This document shows, one piece after another, positions 1 to 8,664 of a stretch of 64,000 nucleotides of DNA. A program made the translations under genes and the position numbers. A model generated the notes under the pieces. The model had not been told where the DNA came from, did not search any database, and saw only the letters and a program-made list of their open reading frames with translations. Numbering within the stretch: position 1 is the first letter of the stretch; each line of letters opens with the position of its first letter. The stretch spans positions 62,001 to 126,000 of the forward strand of contig NZ_PGGK01000004.1 in the NCBI RefSeq assembly GCF_004745425.1. The letters are read 5' to 3'. The DNA comes from Methanolobus halotolerans. GTDB taxonomy: Archaea; Halobacteriota; Methanosarcinia; Methanosarcinales; Methanosarcinaceae.

Positions 1-733
1 GTATCTCACTGTTAGCCTCGATCCAGCTCACAGCATCAAGACCGGTCTCTGACTCTACAGACTGCGCAATCATTTCTGCCTGATATGGGTCCTGTACACG
101 CACATTTATCCTGCTTGCGACCCCGCTCTCACCAAAAAGATCCCGGACAGTATCAAAACGTGCATAGGCAGTGTTCTCATCAGCAGGTGTACCACTATTG
201 AATATTCCCACTACCCTGAATGATCTGGATCCGGCTGTCGGGATAACCGCATCCACACTGTCCCCTACAACAACATCGAGGTCTTCAGCGAGATTATCAC
301 CGAGCACAATACCATTGTTTGTTCGTGATAGTTCAAACAATCTCCCGGACACAATGTCATCTTCAATGTTGACAACAGCATTCTCCGCTTCAGGGTCAAT
401 ACCGAAGAGATCCACACCTTCTGCATTGTCTTTATACTGTAAGGCAACCTGCCCCGAAAAAACAGGAGACACTGCCAGAACACCTTCTTTATTACGCAGC
501 TGTTCGGAAAAATGGTTATAGAAGTGAATGTATTCCTGATCATCTTCCATGGGACTTACAACTATGTGAGGAGAATTCTCCACCGTCGTTGTTACCAGTT
601 CTTCCGTGAACCCTGACATCATGGACATCAGGACGACAATTACCCCTATGGCCAGAGCTACAGCAAAAATAGCAAAAAAGGTAAGTCTTTTACGCGCACT
701 GATGTGCCTGAGGGCAATTTGCAGTTCGTACAT
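1..733 (-). CDS. FtsX/MacB-type ABC transporter permease, N-terminal part (runs off window)
   Basis: The minus-strand frame opens with ATG at 733 and stays open to the window edge, so about 244 N-terminal residues are visible. It starts MYELQIALRHISARKRLTFF and continues with one long hydrophobic segment (about residues 18-42), then a hydrophilic stretch. This is the layout of MacB/LolC/FtsX permeases: TM1 followed by a large extracytoplasmic MacB-type core domain. The remaining C-terminal TM helices lie outside the window. Such permeases work with a LolD/MacB-type ATPase; one is encoded at 5236-5937, but four kilobases away, so pairing is unproven. The family assignment rests on the TM1 layout and the characteristic start. 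Confidence 0.7.
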   Translation of the reverse strand, partial: MYELQIALRHISARKRLTFFAIFAVALAIGVIVVLMSMMSGFTEELVTTTVENSPHIVVSPMEDDQEYIHFYNHFSEQLRNKEGVLAVSPVFSGQVALQYKDNAEGVDLFGIDPEAENAVVNIEDDIVSGRLFELSRTNNGIVLGDNLAEDLDVVVGDSVDAVIPTAGSRSFRVVGIFNSGTPADENTAYARFDTVRDLFGESGVASRINVRVQDPYQAEMIAQSVESETGLDAVSWIEANSEI

Positions 734-815
734 CCATATGTCCCTGAATCTGTTAATGTTAGTTGGCGTGACCACTTATAATATGTTTTGTATGTGCGCA
801 AAACAAGCCAGTATC

Positions 816-1442
816 TCATCTGCCGGAGAGAGCAAGCTCCAGACCTATAACAGAGAATATACCTGCTTTTGCACGATTGACATACCTGCCAACCCCCGGC
901 CGTTCCATGATCTTTATGCCAATGTATCCTGCAAACACGGATACAAAAGCGAACACTACCAGAGCCTGAACAAGGAAAATGATGCCCAGGAATACCATCT
1001 GCGAAGGAACGCTGCCGGCATCCAGATTCACGAACTGAGGCAGGAAAGCAAGGAAGAAAAGGGAAACTTTAGGATTAAGCAGGTTCATGAATATCCCCCG
1101 TCTGTACAGAGTTGTGAGATCACTTTCCCCTACAGTACCGGAAGAAATCAGCCGTTCACCCTCCTTCAGAGCCTTAAAAGCAAGATAGAGCAAATATATG
1201 GCACCTGCATATTTCAGAATAGTAAAAGCCAGAGCGGAATTGTAAAGAATTGCAGAGACACCCAGTGCTGCAGCAGTAGTATGGAACAGCAGCCCCGTGC
1301 ACAAACCTGATGCCGTTGCCATTCCGGCCTTTTTACCACGGGATATGCTCAGTGTAACTACAAAGATAATGTCCGGTCCAGGTAACAATGTAAGGGCAAC
1401 GGAGGCAGCAATGAAATATACCAGTTGTGTAAGTTCTATCAT
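816..1442 (-). CDS. LysE/RhtB-family amino-acid exporter
   Basis: The 208-residue protein is almost entirely hydrophobic, with about six predicted membrane segments. Near the N-terminus it has the LysE-family signature LLPGPDIIFVV (residues about 19-29), followed by a short basic loop (SRGKKAG) and an alanine/glycine-rich second helix. A later motif NLLNPKVSLFFLAFLPQF is also typical of the RhtB/LysE superfamily. Members export amino acids or small amphiphilic metabolites by proton exchange; the substrate cannot be read from sequence. The length matches the family. The gene stands alone, 82 bases upstream of the permease gene on the same strand. Confidence 0.88.
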   Translation of the reverse strand: MIELTQLVYFIAASVALTLLPGPDIIFVVTLSISRGKKAGMATASGLCTGLLFHTTAAALGVSAILYNSALAFTILKYAGAIYLLYLAFKALKEGERLISSGTVGESDLTTLYRRGIFMNLLNPKVSLFFLAFLPQFVNLDAGSVPSQMVFLGIIFLVQALVVFAFVSVFAGYIGIKIMERPGVGRYVNRAKAGIFSVIGLELALSGR

Positions 1443-1702
1443 AGACTTATCCTGACTTCTGAATTCGGTCTATTCCAGATAAGATTTATGTTATCATACT
1501 CTGTTTGGACCATTACTGACAGATTCATGTATTGTAGCACAAAAATAATATAAATAAACCTCCCCTTTATGCAAATTGATCATTAACATAATAACATTGA
1601 GATCAAAACCGGCCATAATCAATAGAATATATCTATTCCTGAGGGCCAAGATAACAGTACAGGAGATCTCAGATAACTGCAACTATTCTTCCTTAATCAG
1701 GA

Positions 1703-2962
1703 GTGATTCCTATCAAAATACAGATACCTTATGGAAAACAATTTGTTGATCTTGAAGTGGAAATACCCCATGAGGTCGTTGCACCAAATTTCGTAGAGGT
1801 AAAAACCGGATCGAATATCATTGATGAAGCCCTGAACAATCCTATTGGAATGGGATCGCTGGAGGATTTCGCCAGAAGCAGTGAAAGGATACTCATACTT
1901 GTGAACGATGCCACAAGACCCACACCCACTGCAAAGGTACTCCTTAAGTTACGTGACATCCTCAGGAGCCATGATGATGTAAGATTCCTGGTCGCTACAG
2001 GTGCCCACCGTGGCCCGACCGAAGATGAGTTCGGATATATTTTCGGGGAAATCTATGATGAGTTCAGGGACAGGATATTCGTGCATGATGCACGCAGGGA
2101 TGAGGACATGGAATTCCTGGGAGTTTCCGGCAATGGCACAAAGATCTACCTCAACAGGATGGTTAATGAGAGCATGAACATCATCGTGATCGGAAGTGTG
2201 GAGCCTCACTATTTTGCAGGATATACAGGAGGACGAAAGGCATTCCTGCCGGGTGTGGCGTCCTATAGGACGATCGAGATGAACCACAAGCATGCATTAT
2301 CAGACGCTGCGCAGCCCCTTGCAATCAAGGGTAATCCTGTTGCAGAGGACATGGATGATGCCATGAAATTACTGAAGCACCTGAACATCTATTCCATACA
2401 AACCGTCCTGACAGCAGACCACGGCCTTTATGCCATGGTTGCAGGCGATATTTTCAAGTCATTCGATATCGCAGTTGAGAAAGCAAACGAGGTATTCGGT
2501 GCAAAATGCAACAGGAAAGGCAATATTGTCCTCACTGCAGCCCCTTATCCCATGGATATCGACCTGTACCAGTCCCAGAAAGCCCTTGAGAATGGCAAGC
2601 TGGCACTGGAAGAGGGGGGAATCATTATACTGGTGTCCAAATGCAGGGATGGAGTGGGTGATGGTACGTTCCTGAACCTGCTCTGTTCTGCGAATACTTG
2701 TGAGGATGTGATGTGCAGGATAGATGAAGGATACAAGCTGGGATACCATAAGGCTGCCAAGATGGCACAGATCGGCGTCTATGCCGAGATGTGGGCGGTC
2801 TCAGACCTTCATAACGACACCCTGAGAATGGCTAAGCTGCAACCAAGCAAGGATATCCAAAAAACCTTTGACAGGGCTGTTGAAAAGATCAAGAGCCAGA
2901 ATAAGGACCCCTACGCAGTCATCCTACCGCAGGGTAGCCTGACAGTTCCGCTTTTGAAGTAA
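1703..2962 (+). CDS. LarA-family nickel-pincer racemase/epimerase homologue (DUF2088)
   Basis: The 419-residue protein has the LarA layout. It shows NDATRPTPT (the Asp-Arg pair of the substrate site), GAHRGPT (catalytic His), EPHYFAGYTGGRK (second catalytic His and the Lys that carries the nickel-pincer nucleotide) and a downstream NHKH (Ni-binding His). LarA racemises lactate; relatives act on malate and other 2-hydroxyacids, so the substrate here is open. No larB, larC or larE gene, needed to make the cofactor, is in this window. The start is GTG at 1703, and AGGAG abuts it directly; the frame begins at once with family-like sequence, so a leaderless message is possible. It converges on enolase with 13 bases between them. 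Confidence 0.82.
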   Translation: MIPIKIQIPYGKQFVDLEVEIPHEVVAPNFVEVKTGSNIIDEALNNPIGMGSLEDFARSSERILILVNDATRPTPTAKVLLKLRDILRSHDDVRFLVATGAHRGPTEDEFGYIFGEIYDEFRDRIFVHDARRDEDMEFLGVSGNGTKIYLNRMVNESMNIIVIGSVEPHYFAGYTGGRKAFLPGVASYRTIEMNHKHALSDAAQPLAIKGNPVAEDMDDAMKLLKHLNIYSIQTVLTADHGLYAMVAGDIFKSFDIAVEKANEVFGAKCNRKGNIVLTAAPYPMDIDLYQSQKALENGKLALEEGGIIILVSKCRDGVGDGTFLNLLCSANTCEDVMCRIDEGYKLGYHKAAKMAQIGVYAEMWAVSDLHNDTLRMAKLQPSKDIQKTFDRAVEKIKSQNKDPYAVILPQGSLTVPLLK

Positions 2963-2963
2963 A

Positions 2964-2975
2964 AAGAAAAAAAGA
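2964..2975 (-). terminator. Oligo-T terminator of enolase
   Basis: Immediately after the enolase stop codon the minus strand reads a run of seven T followed by C and five T. Oligo-T tracts are the usual archaeal termination signal. The same bases are an A-run on the plus strand, so they would not stop the convergent larA-like transcript. Confidence 0.5.
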
Positions 2976-4250
2976 TCAGAGCTGCATGTAACGTGCAACT
3001 TCTCCGAGATCTTCCTCGATCCTGAGAAGCTGGTTGTACTTTGCAGTTCTTTCACTTCTTGCCGGTGCTCCTGTCTTTATAAGATCAGCGGCGATAGCTA
3101 CGGATATATCAGCAATGGTAGTATCTTCGGTCTCTGCCGAACGATGGCTGACAACCACACTATAACCATTACGCATTGCCATGTGTGCTGCATCCAGAGC
3201 TTCGGAAACGGAGCCGATCTGATTGACCTTGAGAAGGAGAGCATTGCCTGCACACATCTCTATACCCTTTGCAAGACGTGCAACGTTGGTCACAAAGAGA
3301 TCGTCACCTACGATGATAGTTTCCCATGCCTCTGCTGTCAGGGCTGCAAAGTCCTCAAAGGATTCCTCATGGAACGGATCCTCAATGAGAACTATGGGAT
3401 AGGTCTCAATAAGGTCAAGGTAGTAATCGACAAGTTCGCCAGGCTGGAGCATCTTTCCGTCTATGGAATAGTTCTGTCCGTCGAAGAATTCCGATGCTGC
3501 GGCATCAAGACCAAGGGTGATCTCAGATTCGGTGTACCCTGCCTCTTCGATCGCTTTGATAAGTGAATCGAGGGCATCATGGGTCATCTCAAGTGGAGGT
3601 GCGTAACCGCCTTCGTAGCCTACATTCGTAGCTGATGCCCCGTATTTGGATTCCAGTACCTTGCCAAGTGCATGGTAGGTCTCGGCACCCATACGCAGGG
3701 CCTCACTGAATGAATCGGCACCTTTTGGCTGTATCATGAACTCCTGGATCGACAGGTCGTTACCTGCATGCTTACCACCGTTGAGCAGGTTCATTGTCGG
3801 AACTGGTAGCGTATATGAGTTAACTCCACCAAGGTACCTGTATAGTGGCATGTTCAGGGAATCGGCTGCAGCTTTTGCCACAGCCATCGAAACTCCGAGT
3901 ATTGCATTGGCACCAAGCTCCATCTTATTTTCAGTCCCGTCAAGGGCGAGCATCAGACCATCGATCTCACGCTGATTCCTGGCATCCATGCCCAGTAATT
4001 CGCTCTCGATGGTAGTGGTTATATTATCAACCGCATCAAGTACGCCTTTTCCACCGTAACGATCCTCCTTGTCACGCAGCTCAAGCGCTTCATTGCTCCC
4101 GGTGGATGCACCGGAAGGAACACTTGCCCTGCCGAAACCGGATGGGGTATGAATATCCACTTCTACAGTCGGATTTCCTCTTGAATCCAGTATCTCTCTT
4201 GCACGAATCTTTTGAATTCTATAGTTACTATCTTCGTTGATATACGCCAT
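2976..4250 (-). CDS. eno: Enolase (phosphopyruvate hydratase)
   Basis: This enzyme interconverts 2-phosphoglycerate and phosphoenolpyruvate in glycolysis/gluconeogenesis. The 424-residue protein carries the enolase hallmarks. Near the N-terminus are AREILDSRGNPTVEVD and SVPSGASTGSNEALELRD (the flexible catalytic loop). Then come NLLNGGKHAGNDLSIQEFMI, the metal-ligand region LIEDPFHEE and VGDDLFVTN, the catalytic-lysine segment LLKVNQIGSVSEAL, and SHRSAETEDTTIAD. Length is normal. The start ATG at 4250 is preceded by GGTGG at about 8 bases and by an AT-rich TATA-like tract near 4292-4300. It is divergent from the HTH gene at 4394. Confidence 0.97.
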   Translation of the reverse strand: MAYINEDSNYRIQKIRAREILDSRGNPTVEVDIHTPSGFGRASVPSGASTGSNEALELRDKEDRYGGKGVLDAVDNITTTIESELLGMDARNQREIDGLMLALDGTENKMELGANAILGVSMAVAKAAADSLNMPLYRYLGGVNSYTLPVPTMNLLNGGKHAGNDLSIQEFMIQPKGADSFSEALRMGAETYHALGKVLESKYGASATNVGYEGGYAPPLEMTHDALDSLIKAIEEAGYTESEITLGLDAAASEFFDGQNYSIDGKMLQPGELVDYYLDLIETYPIVLIEDPFHEESFEDFAALTAEAWETIIVGDDLFVTNVARLAKGIEMCAGNALLLKVNQIGSVSEALDAAHMAMRNGYSVVVSHRSAETEDTTIADISVAIAADLIKTGAPARSERTAKYNQLLRIEEDLGEVARYMQL

Positions 4251-4361
4251 CCTGATCCACCTTTAAACTTATACACCTACTTTGCAATTACCGTATATAT
4301 TGTTACCGTTCATATGTAAATGCAGTACATGGAGAATAAACGGTATTTATAATAACACAAA

Positions 4362-4371
4362 TTATATAAAC
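4362..4371 (+). promoter_or_regulatory. TATA box of the HTH regulator gene
   Basis: The sequence ATTATATAAA lies with its centre about 27 bases upstream of the ATG at 4394. That places the transcription start at or within a few bases of the start codon, so the message is probably leaderless. This fits the lack of a ribosome-binding site. Confidence 0.55.
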
Positions 4372-4393
4372 GTAAAAGTATTATAATAATTGA

Positions 4394-4777
4394 ATGAAAG
4401 ATGCAGAATTTAACTTGTTAGACGGAAAAGGATACGAGATCATAGAATTACTGCAGGGACTGAATGTACCCAGGACAGAATCCATATGTATAGCATGTCT
4501 GGTCTGCGGAAATGAATTGACGTCACAGGGTATCGAAAGAGCATCGGGCCTCCGACAGCCAGAGGTAAGCATTGCCATGCGTCCGCTCAGGGACAGGAAA
4601 TGGATCGAGGAACGCAATGAGAAAAAGAACAATGATAAAGGCAGGCCTTTGAAATACTACAAACTTATAGTAACTTTTGACCACATTGTAGAGATATTTG
4701 AAAACGAAGTGCTCAAAAAGAACAGGGAGATCGAGGAAGCCCTGGAACAATTGAAAGAATTGAGCTCCGGCAGTTGA
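4394..4777 (+). CDS. Small winged-helix/HTH transcriptional regulator
   Basis: The 127-residue protein has a central helix-turn-helix-like segment (about residues 38-75, LTSQGIERASGLRQPEVSIA) followed by a basic wing (KKNNDKGRPLKYYKL) and a C-terminal coiled-coil-like helix rich in Glu and Lys. This is the arrangement of MarR/ArsR/TrmB-like archaeal regulators that dimerise through the last helix. An upstream CIACLVC may be a redox- or metal-sensing cysteine pair; that is inference. The target is unknown; divergence from enolase makes the shared intergenic region a candidate. Confidence 0.7.
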   Translation: MKDAEFNLLDGKGYEIIELLQGLNVPRTESICIACLVCGNELTSQGIERASGLRQPEVSIAMRPLRDRKWIEERNEKKNNDKGRPLKYYKLIVTFDHIVEIFENEVLKKNREIEEALEQLKELSSGS

Positions 4778-4781
4778 ATAT

Positions 4782-5225
4782 CTAAATTTTACCGAAGATG
4801 ATCGGCGCGAATCCTCTGCCCTCATCAAACGACCTGATGGCGGAAATTCCTGTTATTTCCAGGATGAAGACCTCGACGACCATGAATATCTCACTTTTGC
4901 CACGCAGACATCCTACTACAGGAGCCGTGCCCCTCCCTGCTGCGGAGTGGAGATGTATCTTTGGGTTATCCTCCTCGAAGAAGATATTACCTACACCTAT
5001 GATCTCATGTACATCATTCAGATTCACCCACTGTGTCTCAGGAGGAACCGTATCCTCCTTCGGACCCACAACAAGGTTCGCTTCTTTGACAGCTCCCAGC
5101 AGCACGAAGACTGCGGACCTTATATCTTCTATCTTTGCAAGATTCTCCAGTTCATCAAGCAGGTCATCCCCATGGTCCAGCCTTACGGAAAAGACCCTTC
5201 CTATCGATCCTTTTGCATATTCCAT
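4782..5225 (-). CDS. PPC/DUF296-domain protein
   Basis: The frame can be extended to 5276, but that would overlap the upstream ATPase gene. The ATG at 5225, preceded by GGTGG and lying just after the ATPase stop at 5236, gives a 147-residue protein of normal family size. It is a single PPC (DUF296) domain: a beta-rich fold with conserved FVLLGAVKEANL near the middle, HLHSAAGRG (the conserved His-rich turn that can bind metal), and a C-terminal EVFILEITG. Archaeal PPC proteins form trimers and are described as putative DNA-binding or regulatory proteins. It is probably co-transcribed with the ABC ATPase; a functional link is unknown. Confidence 0.8.
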   Translation of the reverse strand: MEYAKGSIGRVFSVRLDHGDDLLDELENLAKIEDIRSAVFVLLGAVKEANLVVGPKEDTVPPETQWVNLNDVHEIIGVGNIFFEEDNPKIHLHSAAGRGTAPVVGCLRGKSEIFMVVEVFILEITGISAIRSFDEGRGFAPIIFGKI

Positions 5226-5235
5226 AGATCCACCA

Positions 5236-5937
5236 TCAATCAATGTTATTATCTTCGGATACCTTTCCGTCCACAAGCCTGATTATGCGGTCAGTCTTCC
5301 TGGCCATTTTCTCATCATGGGTCACAAGTATGAAAGTCTGGCCTTTATCACGGTTGAGTTTTCTGAGCAATTCATATATCATATCACTTGACTTTGTATC
5401 GAGGTTACCGGTTGGCTCATCCCCGATAACAATGCCCGGACCATTAGCAAGCGCCCTTGCAACAGCAACTCTCTGGGCCTGCCCTCCGGATAGCTGATTG
5501 GGACGGTGGTCCATCCTGTCACCAAGCCCCACATCATCAAGCAGATCTGAAGCTATCTTCTTTGCATCCTTTTTATTCTTTCCTGCGATCAGAAGAGGCA
5601 TCATCACGTTCTCCAGTGCGGAGAAATCAGGTAAAAGATGATGGTACTGGAACACAAAGCCAAGTATCTCGTTGCGTGCCTTTGATCGTTCCTTTTCCGA
5701 CATTTCCGTAATAACACGCCCGTCTATTGTGATCTTACCTTCCGAGGGAGTGTCAAGTATACCGATCATATGCAGGAGAGTGCTTTTCCCGGAACCAGAA
5801 GGTCCTATGATCGACAGGAACTCACCCTTCATGATATCAAGGTCTATGCCATCCAGTGCACGTACCTCCACACCATTCGAGTATATTTTAGAGAGATTTC
5901 GGACCTCAATGATATTTGATTCAGCGTTCATGACCAT
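5236..5937 (-). CDS. ABC transporter ATP-binding protein, LolD/MacB type
   Basis: This is a complete nucleotide-binding subunit of about 233 residues: Walker A GPSGSGKST, Q-loop VFQYHHLLP, signature LSGGQAQRVAVARALA, Walker B IVIGDEPTGNLD and H-loop THD. The LolD/MacB/FtsE subgroup is indicated by GEFLSIIGPSGSGKSTLLH and by DEPTGNLDTKSS. It would energise an FtsX-type permease, perhaps the one at the window start, but no permease is adjacent. Possible starts are GTG 5940, ATG 5937 and ATG 5931; none has a strong ribosome site. The next gene downstream in the same direction encodes the PPC protein, 10 bases away. Confidence 0.93.
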   Translation of the reverse strand: MVMNAESNIIEVRNLSKIYSNGVEVRALDGIDLDIMKGEFLSIIGPSGSGKSTLLHMIGILDTPSEGKITIDGRVITEMSEKERSKARNEILGFVFQYHHLLPDFSALENVMMPLLIAGKNKKDAKKIASDLLDDVGLGDRMDHRPNQLSGGQAQRVAVARALANGPGIVIGDEPTGNLDTKSSDMIYELLRKLNRDKGQTFILVTHDEKMARKTDRIIRLVDGKVSEDNNID

Positions 5938-6084
5938 CACAGGAATCTGTTAGACTAGGTTTGAATTTACACTATTTCAATGTATGTGATTTTTTAATGT
6001 GATAGAGTGAACACATCACTAAAATAGTCCAATAACAAATTATTAAAGTAGTTTGAAGAACAGATCAGAAAAAAGATTAAGGAA

Positions 6085-7191
6085 TCAATAAGATGGATCC
6101 ATACCATCTATCTGTGAAAATGCACGGTCCACTTCCTTATCGTTGTTCACACGGTCTTTTTTCTGCTTCTCATAATTAATAGCATCCACAGCTATGGAAT
6201 AGAGGTTCTCGAGTTCGGATGCCGATTCTAGCGTTAGCACAGTAAGCACCTGAGGAAGTTCTTCGTTCCGCACGATAATACCCTTGAAAACGTGACCTAC
6301 GGAACTCGATAGTTTTTCCACTTCTGATGAGATGTCGTCTATACTCAGGTATTTCCGGTCACCTTTGATGATGACCATGGACCTGCTTGCTTCCTCATAA
6401 ACATTTGTTGAGAACAGCAGCCCGGAAGGCGAGAGAGACTCACGGATGGCATTTTTAATAGGCATTTCAGAATCCGCTTCATAGAAACCTATAGTTGCCA
6501 GCCCCGCACCTCCACTCATGACAGTCTTGAAATCACCAAGATCAGTGACCATCATCATTTCACTGTCCAGAGCATCCATCAGGAACAGAAGACGCCTTGC
6601 TATCATATCATTGATACCGTTATAGGCAGATTCGACATTCCCTCCCATTTGTTTGAGGAACTGGTTATCGGCAAGAATGATACCATCCGCACCACTCTCG
6701 CGTATGTCCCTCAGACAGAAAGCGGCATTCTGCAGATAAAGAGTACCTTCTTCCCTGAAGGGCAGGACTACAAGGGCGTAAACAGGGAAATCGAACTTCT
6801 GTTTGAACTCTTTCACAAGCAGAGGGGTAAACGATGAACCGGTACCTCCGGATGCAGAAGTAAGAATAAAAGCAACGTCGAAATTCCCCCTTTCCTCGAC
6901 CTGTTTCAGAATGTTGGCTTTGTTATCCTCAAAAACATGTTTACCCACATTCCTGTTGGCACCGACCCCATGCAGGTGCGGGATATGGATCCTGTCCTTC
7001 GCCTTTGTGAATTTCATCTCCTTAAGGTCGTTTATCGCAGTGTTGATAGCAATTGTCTGAACATTGCTTTTGTATTTTTGTTGGGAGTAGAACTTGGCAA
7101 ATCGGCTCTTTTTACCAAAAGCCTCCCTGTTGATAGCATCAAGTATACGGTTTCCACACTGACCGTTTCCGATGATGAGTATATTGAGCAA
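6085..7191 (-). CDS. CetZ/FtsZ-family tubulin-like GTPase
   Basis: The 368-residue protein begins MLNILIIGNGQCGNRILDAI, the tubulin/FtsZ nucleotide-binding start, and carries the tubulin signature loop as SASGGTGSS (about residues 110-118). The N-terminal form and the lack of a classical FtsZ body place it with the archaeal CetZ/FtsZ-like group. That group is linked to cell shape in haloarchaea; its function in methanogens is not established. The start is TTG at 7191, well supported by AGGAGG six bases upstream. The C-terminal 25 residues are charged and probably unstructured (KQKKDRVNNDKEVDRAF). It is followed on the same strand by nothing closer than the ABC gene. Confidence 0.82.
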   Translation of the reverse strand: MLNILIIGNGQCGNRILDAINREAFGKKSRFAKFYSQQKYKSNVQTIAINTAINDLKEMKFTKAKDRIHIPHLHGVGANRNVGKHVFEDNKANILKQVEERGNFDVAFILTSASGGTGSSFTPLLVKEFKQKFDFPVYALVVLPFREEGTLYLQNAAFCLRDIRESGADGIILADNQFLKQMGGNVESAYNGINDMIARRLLFLMDALDSEMMMVTDLGDFKTVMSGGAGLATIGFYEADSEMPIKNAIRESLSPSGLLFSTNVYEEASRSMVIIKGDRKYLSIDDISSEVEKLSSSVGHVFKGIIVRNEELPQVLTVLTLESASELENLYSIAVDAINYEKQKKDRVNNDKEVDRAFSQIDGMDPSY

Positions 7192-7265
7192 GTGAGTCCT
7201 CCTGATCTGAATTAAATATGATGAATTTTATACAATATAAAGTTAATCTTTTACCGTTAGCCCCA

Positions 7266-8534
7266 TCAGAACTTATATTGTTTGTGTCTGTGGTACACCC
7301 AGCTCGCTATCACTCCGATCAAAAGTAAAGGGATAAGATAAACATAGATCGGCTGCTCGAAAAGGTGGTCGTATTTCCCTTTTGTGACATAGACACTCTT
7401 TGTCACAGTTGATGAGCTGACCTCCTGCATCTCCGAGTCCACCCCATTGCTAAAGAGATAAGAACTATCTGCGGAAAGTGTATAGGTCCCTTCTTCAGCG
7501 GCCTTTAGCTTGAAAATGATCTCTTTTTCCTGTTGTACTCCGAAGGATTCCATGTATATGGTGGGAACTCCCGATATTTCTTCTATACCCGAATCACCAC
7601 TAACATATTCAAGTCCTTCCGGAACGATTATCCCTACCGTTACAGCACTTGCAGGAGCATTACCCGTGTTCTTGATCCTGACGGTTCCCTGGAGATCCTT
7701 GTTCCTGTCAATGGTGTACCTGTCAACCTCCATTGTAACATCGAGGGTGGCATTCTTCATTAAAGACGAGCCAGAGACTGTAACGGCAGGTCTGTTTGAA
7801 GAAGCCTGGGGAAAAGAATCTCCTACTGAGTTAGTGAAAATGGCAGTTGTAGGATTTAATGAAAACGTTCCTGCTTCCGTAGCTTTCAAATCATAGACAT
7901 ATATTTTCTTAACCGCATCACTGGTCGAGACATCAATTCTGCCAGGTGAACCAAGAATATCATCAATTAATATGAACCTTTCTTGATTCGGATCTGAAAA
8001 AATAACATCATGCGCATCGCCATCGCCCGTATTTTCAACGGTTACAGTTACACGGATAATGTCTCCAACATTAATATTGCTTTTATCAACTGACTTGGAT
8101 ATGGCTAATACCGGAGTACTGGATAATTCAGCTTCACTGTGACCACCGTTTACGACACCTAGTGTTTTGCTATTGATGAAATCATCATCTGTAATTGTAA
8201 TGGCCAGTTTTGCCCGGGGAACCACACCTGAGTGTACGGATATAGCAGTTATCTCAACATCCTCGCCTTCTATTTTGAACTTATACGAACCGCCAACCGA
8301 AATGAGTTTATCATACTTGGGATCCTTGGTGTCACCCTCATATACCTGAATGATCACAGAATCCTGTCCAGGAAATACTTCGGCCACATCTATAACATAA
8401 TCATTTATCTGGAAACCGTCGCCCTGTTCTATAGTGTCGTTGTACAGTATTTTGCCGGAGGCACCACCAACTGATATCAACATTAAGAACAGAAACAGTG
8501 ATGCTAATGTCAGAGTTTTTCCAAAATGGACCAT
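7266..8534 (-). CDS. Secreted, membrane-anchored surface protein with DUF11/CARDB-like repeats
   Basis: The 422-residue protein has an N-terminal signal peptide (residues about 7-26, LASLFLFLMLISVGGASG) and a single C-terminal TM helix (about 397-415) followed by a short basic tail. The body is extracellular and beta-rich. Two similar modules contain the DUF11/CARDB-type phrases VTVTVENTGDGDAHDV and GTVRIKNTGNAPASAV, each of the kind found in archaeal cell-surface proteins. It lies 74 bases upstream of the CetZ gene on the same strand, so the two may be co-expressed. A role in envelope structure or adhesion is inference; no enzyme motif is visible. Confidence 0.75.
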   Translation of the reverse strand: MVHFGKTLTLASLFLFLMLISVGGASGKILYNDTIEQGDGFQINDYVIDVAEVFPGQDSVIIQVYEGDTKDPKYDKLISVGGSYKFKIEGEDVEITAISVHSGVVPRAKLAITITDDDFINSKTLGVVNGGHSEAELSSTPVLAISKSVDKSNINVGDIIRVTVTVENTGDGDAHDVIFSDPNQERFILIDDILGSPGRIDVSTSDAVKKIYVYDLKATEAGTFSLNPTTAIFTNSVGDSFPQASSNRPAVTVSGSSLMKNATLDVTMEVDRYTIDRNKDLQGTVRIKNTGNAPASAVTVGIIVPEGLEYVSGDSGIEEISGVPTIYMESFGVQQEKEIIFKLKAAEEGTYTLSADSSYLFSNGVDSEMQEVSSSTVTKSVYVTKGKYDHLFEQPIYVYLIPLLLIGVIASWVYHRHKQYKF

Positions 8535-8664
8535 TTTTCCCTCAGATGTAGTTTAATGTAGTTTATTATCTAACTGTTATTTGCTTGATGAGATAGATAT
8601 ATGGTGTTTAATATAAACCTTATGATTATGAAGATATCAACATTTTCTACATGTAGCATCTGTT

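Noticed and set aside
606-1310. Long plus-strand frame opposite the LysE exporter
   Set aside because: It lies antisense to a clear membrane exporter and has no family resemblance or ribosome site.
1494-1682. 62-codon minus-strand frame between the exporter and the larA-like gene
   Set aside because: No ribosome site and low-complexity composition; more probably promoter DNA.
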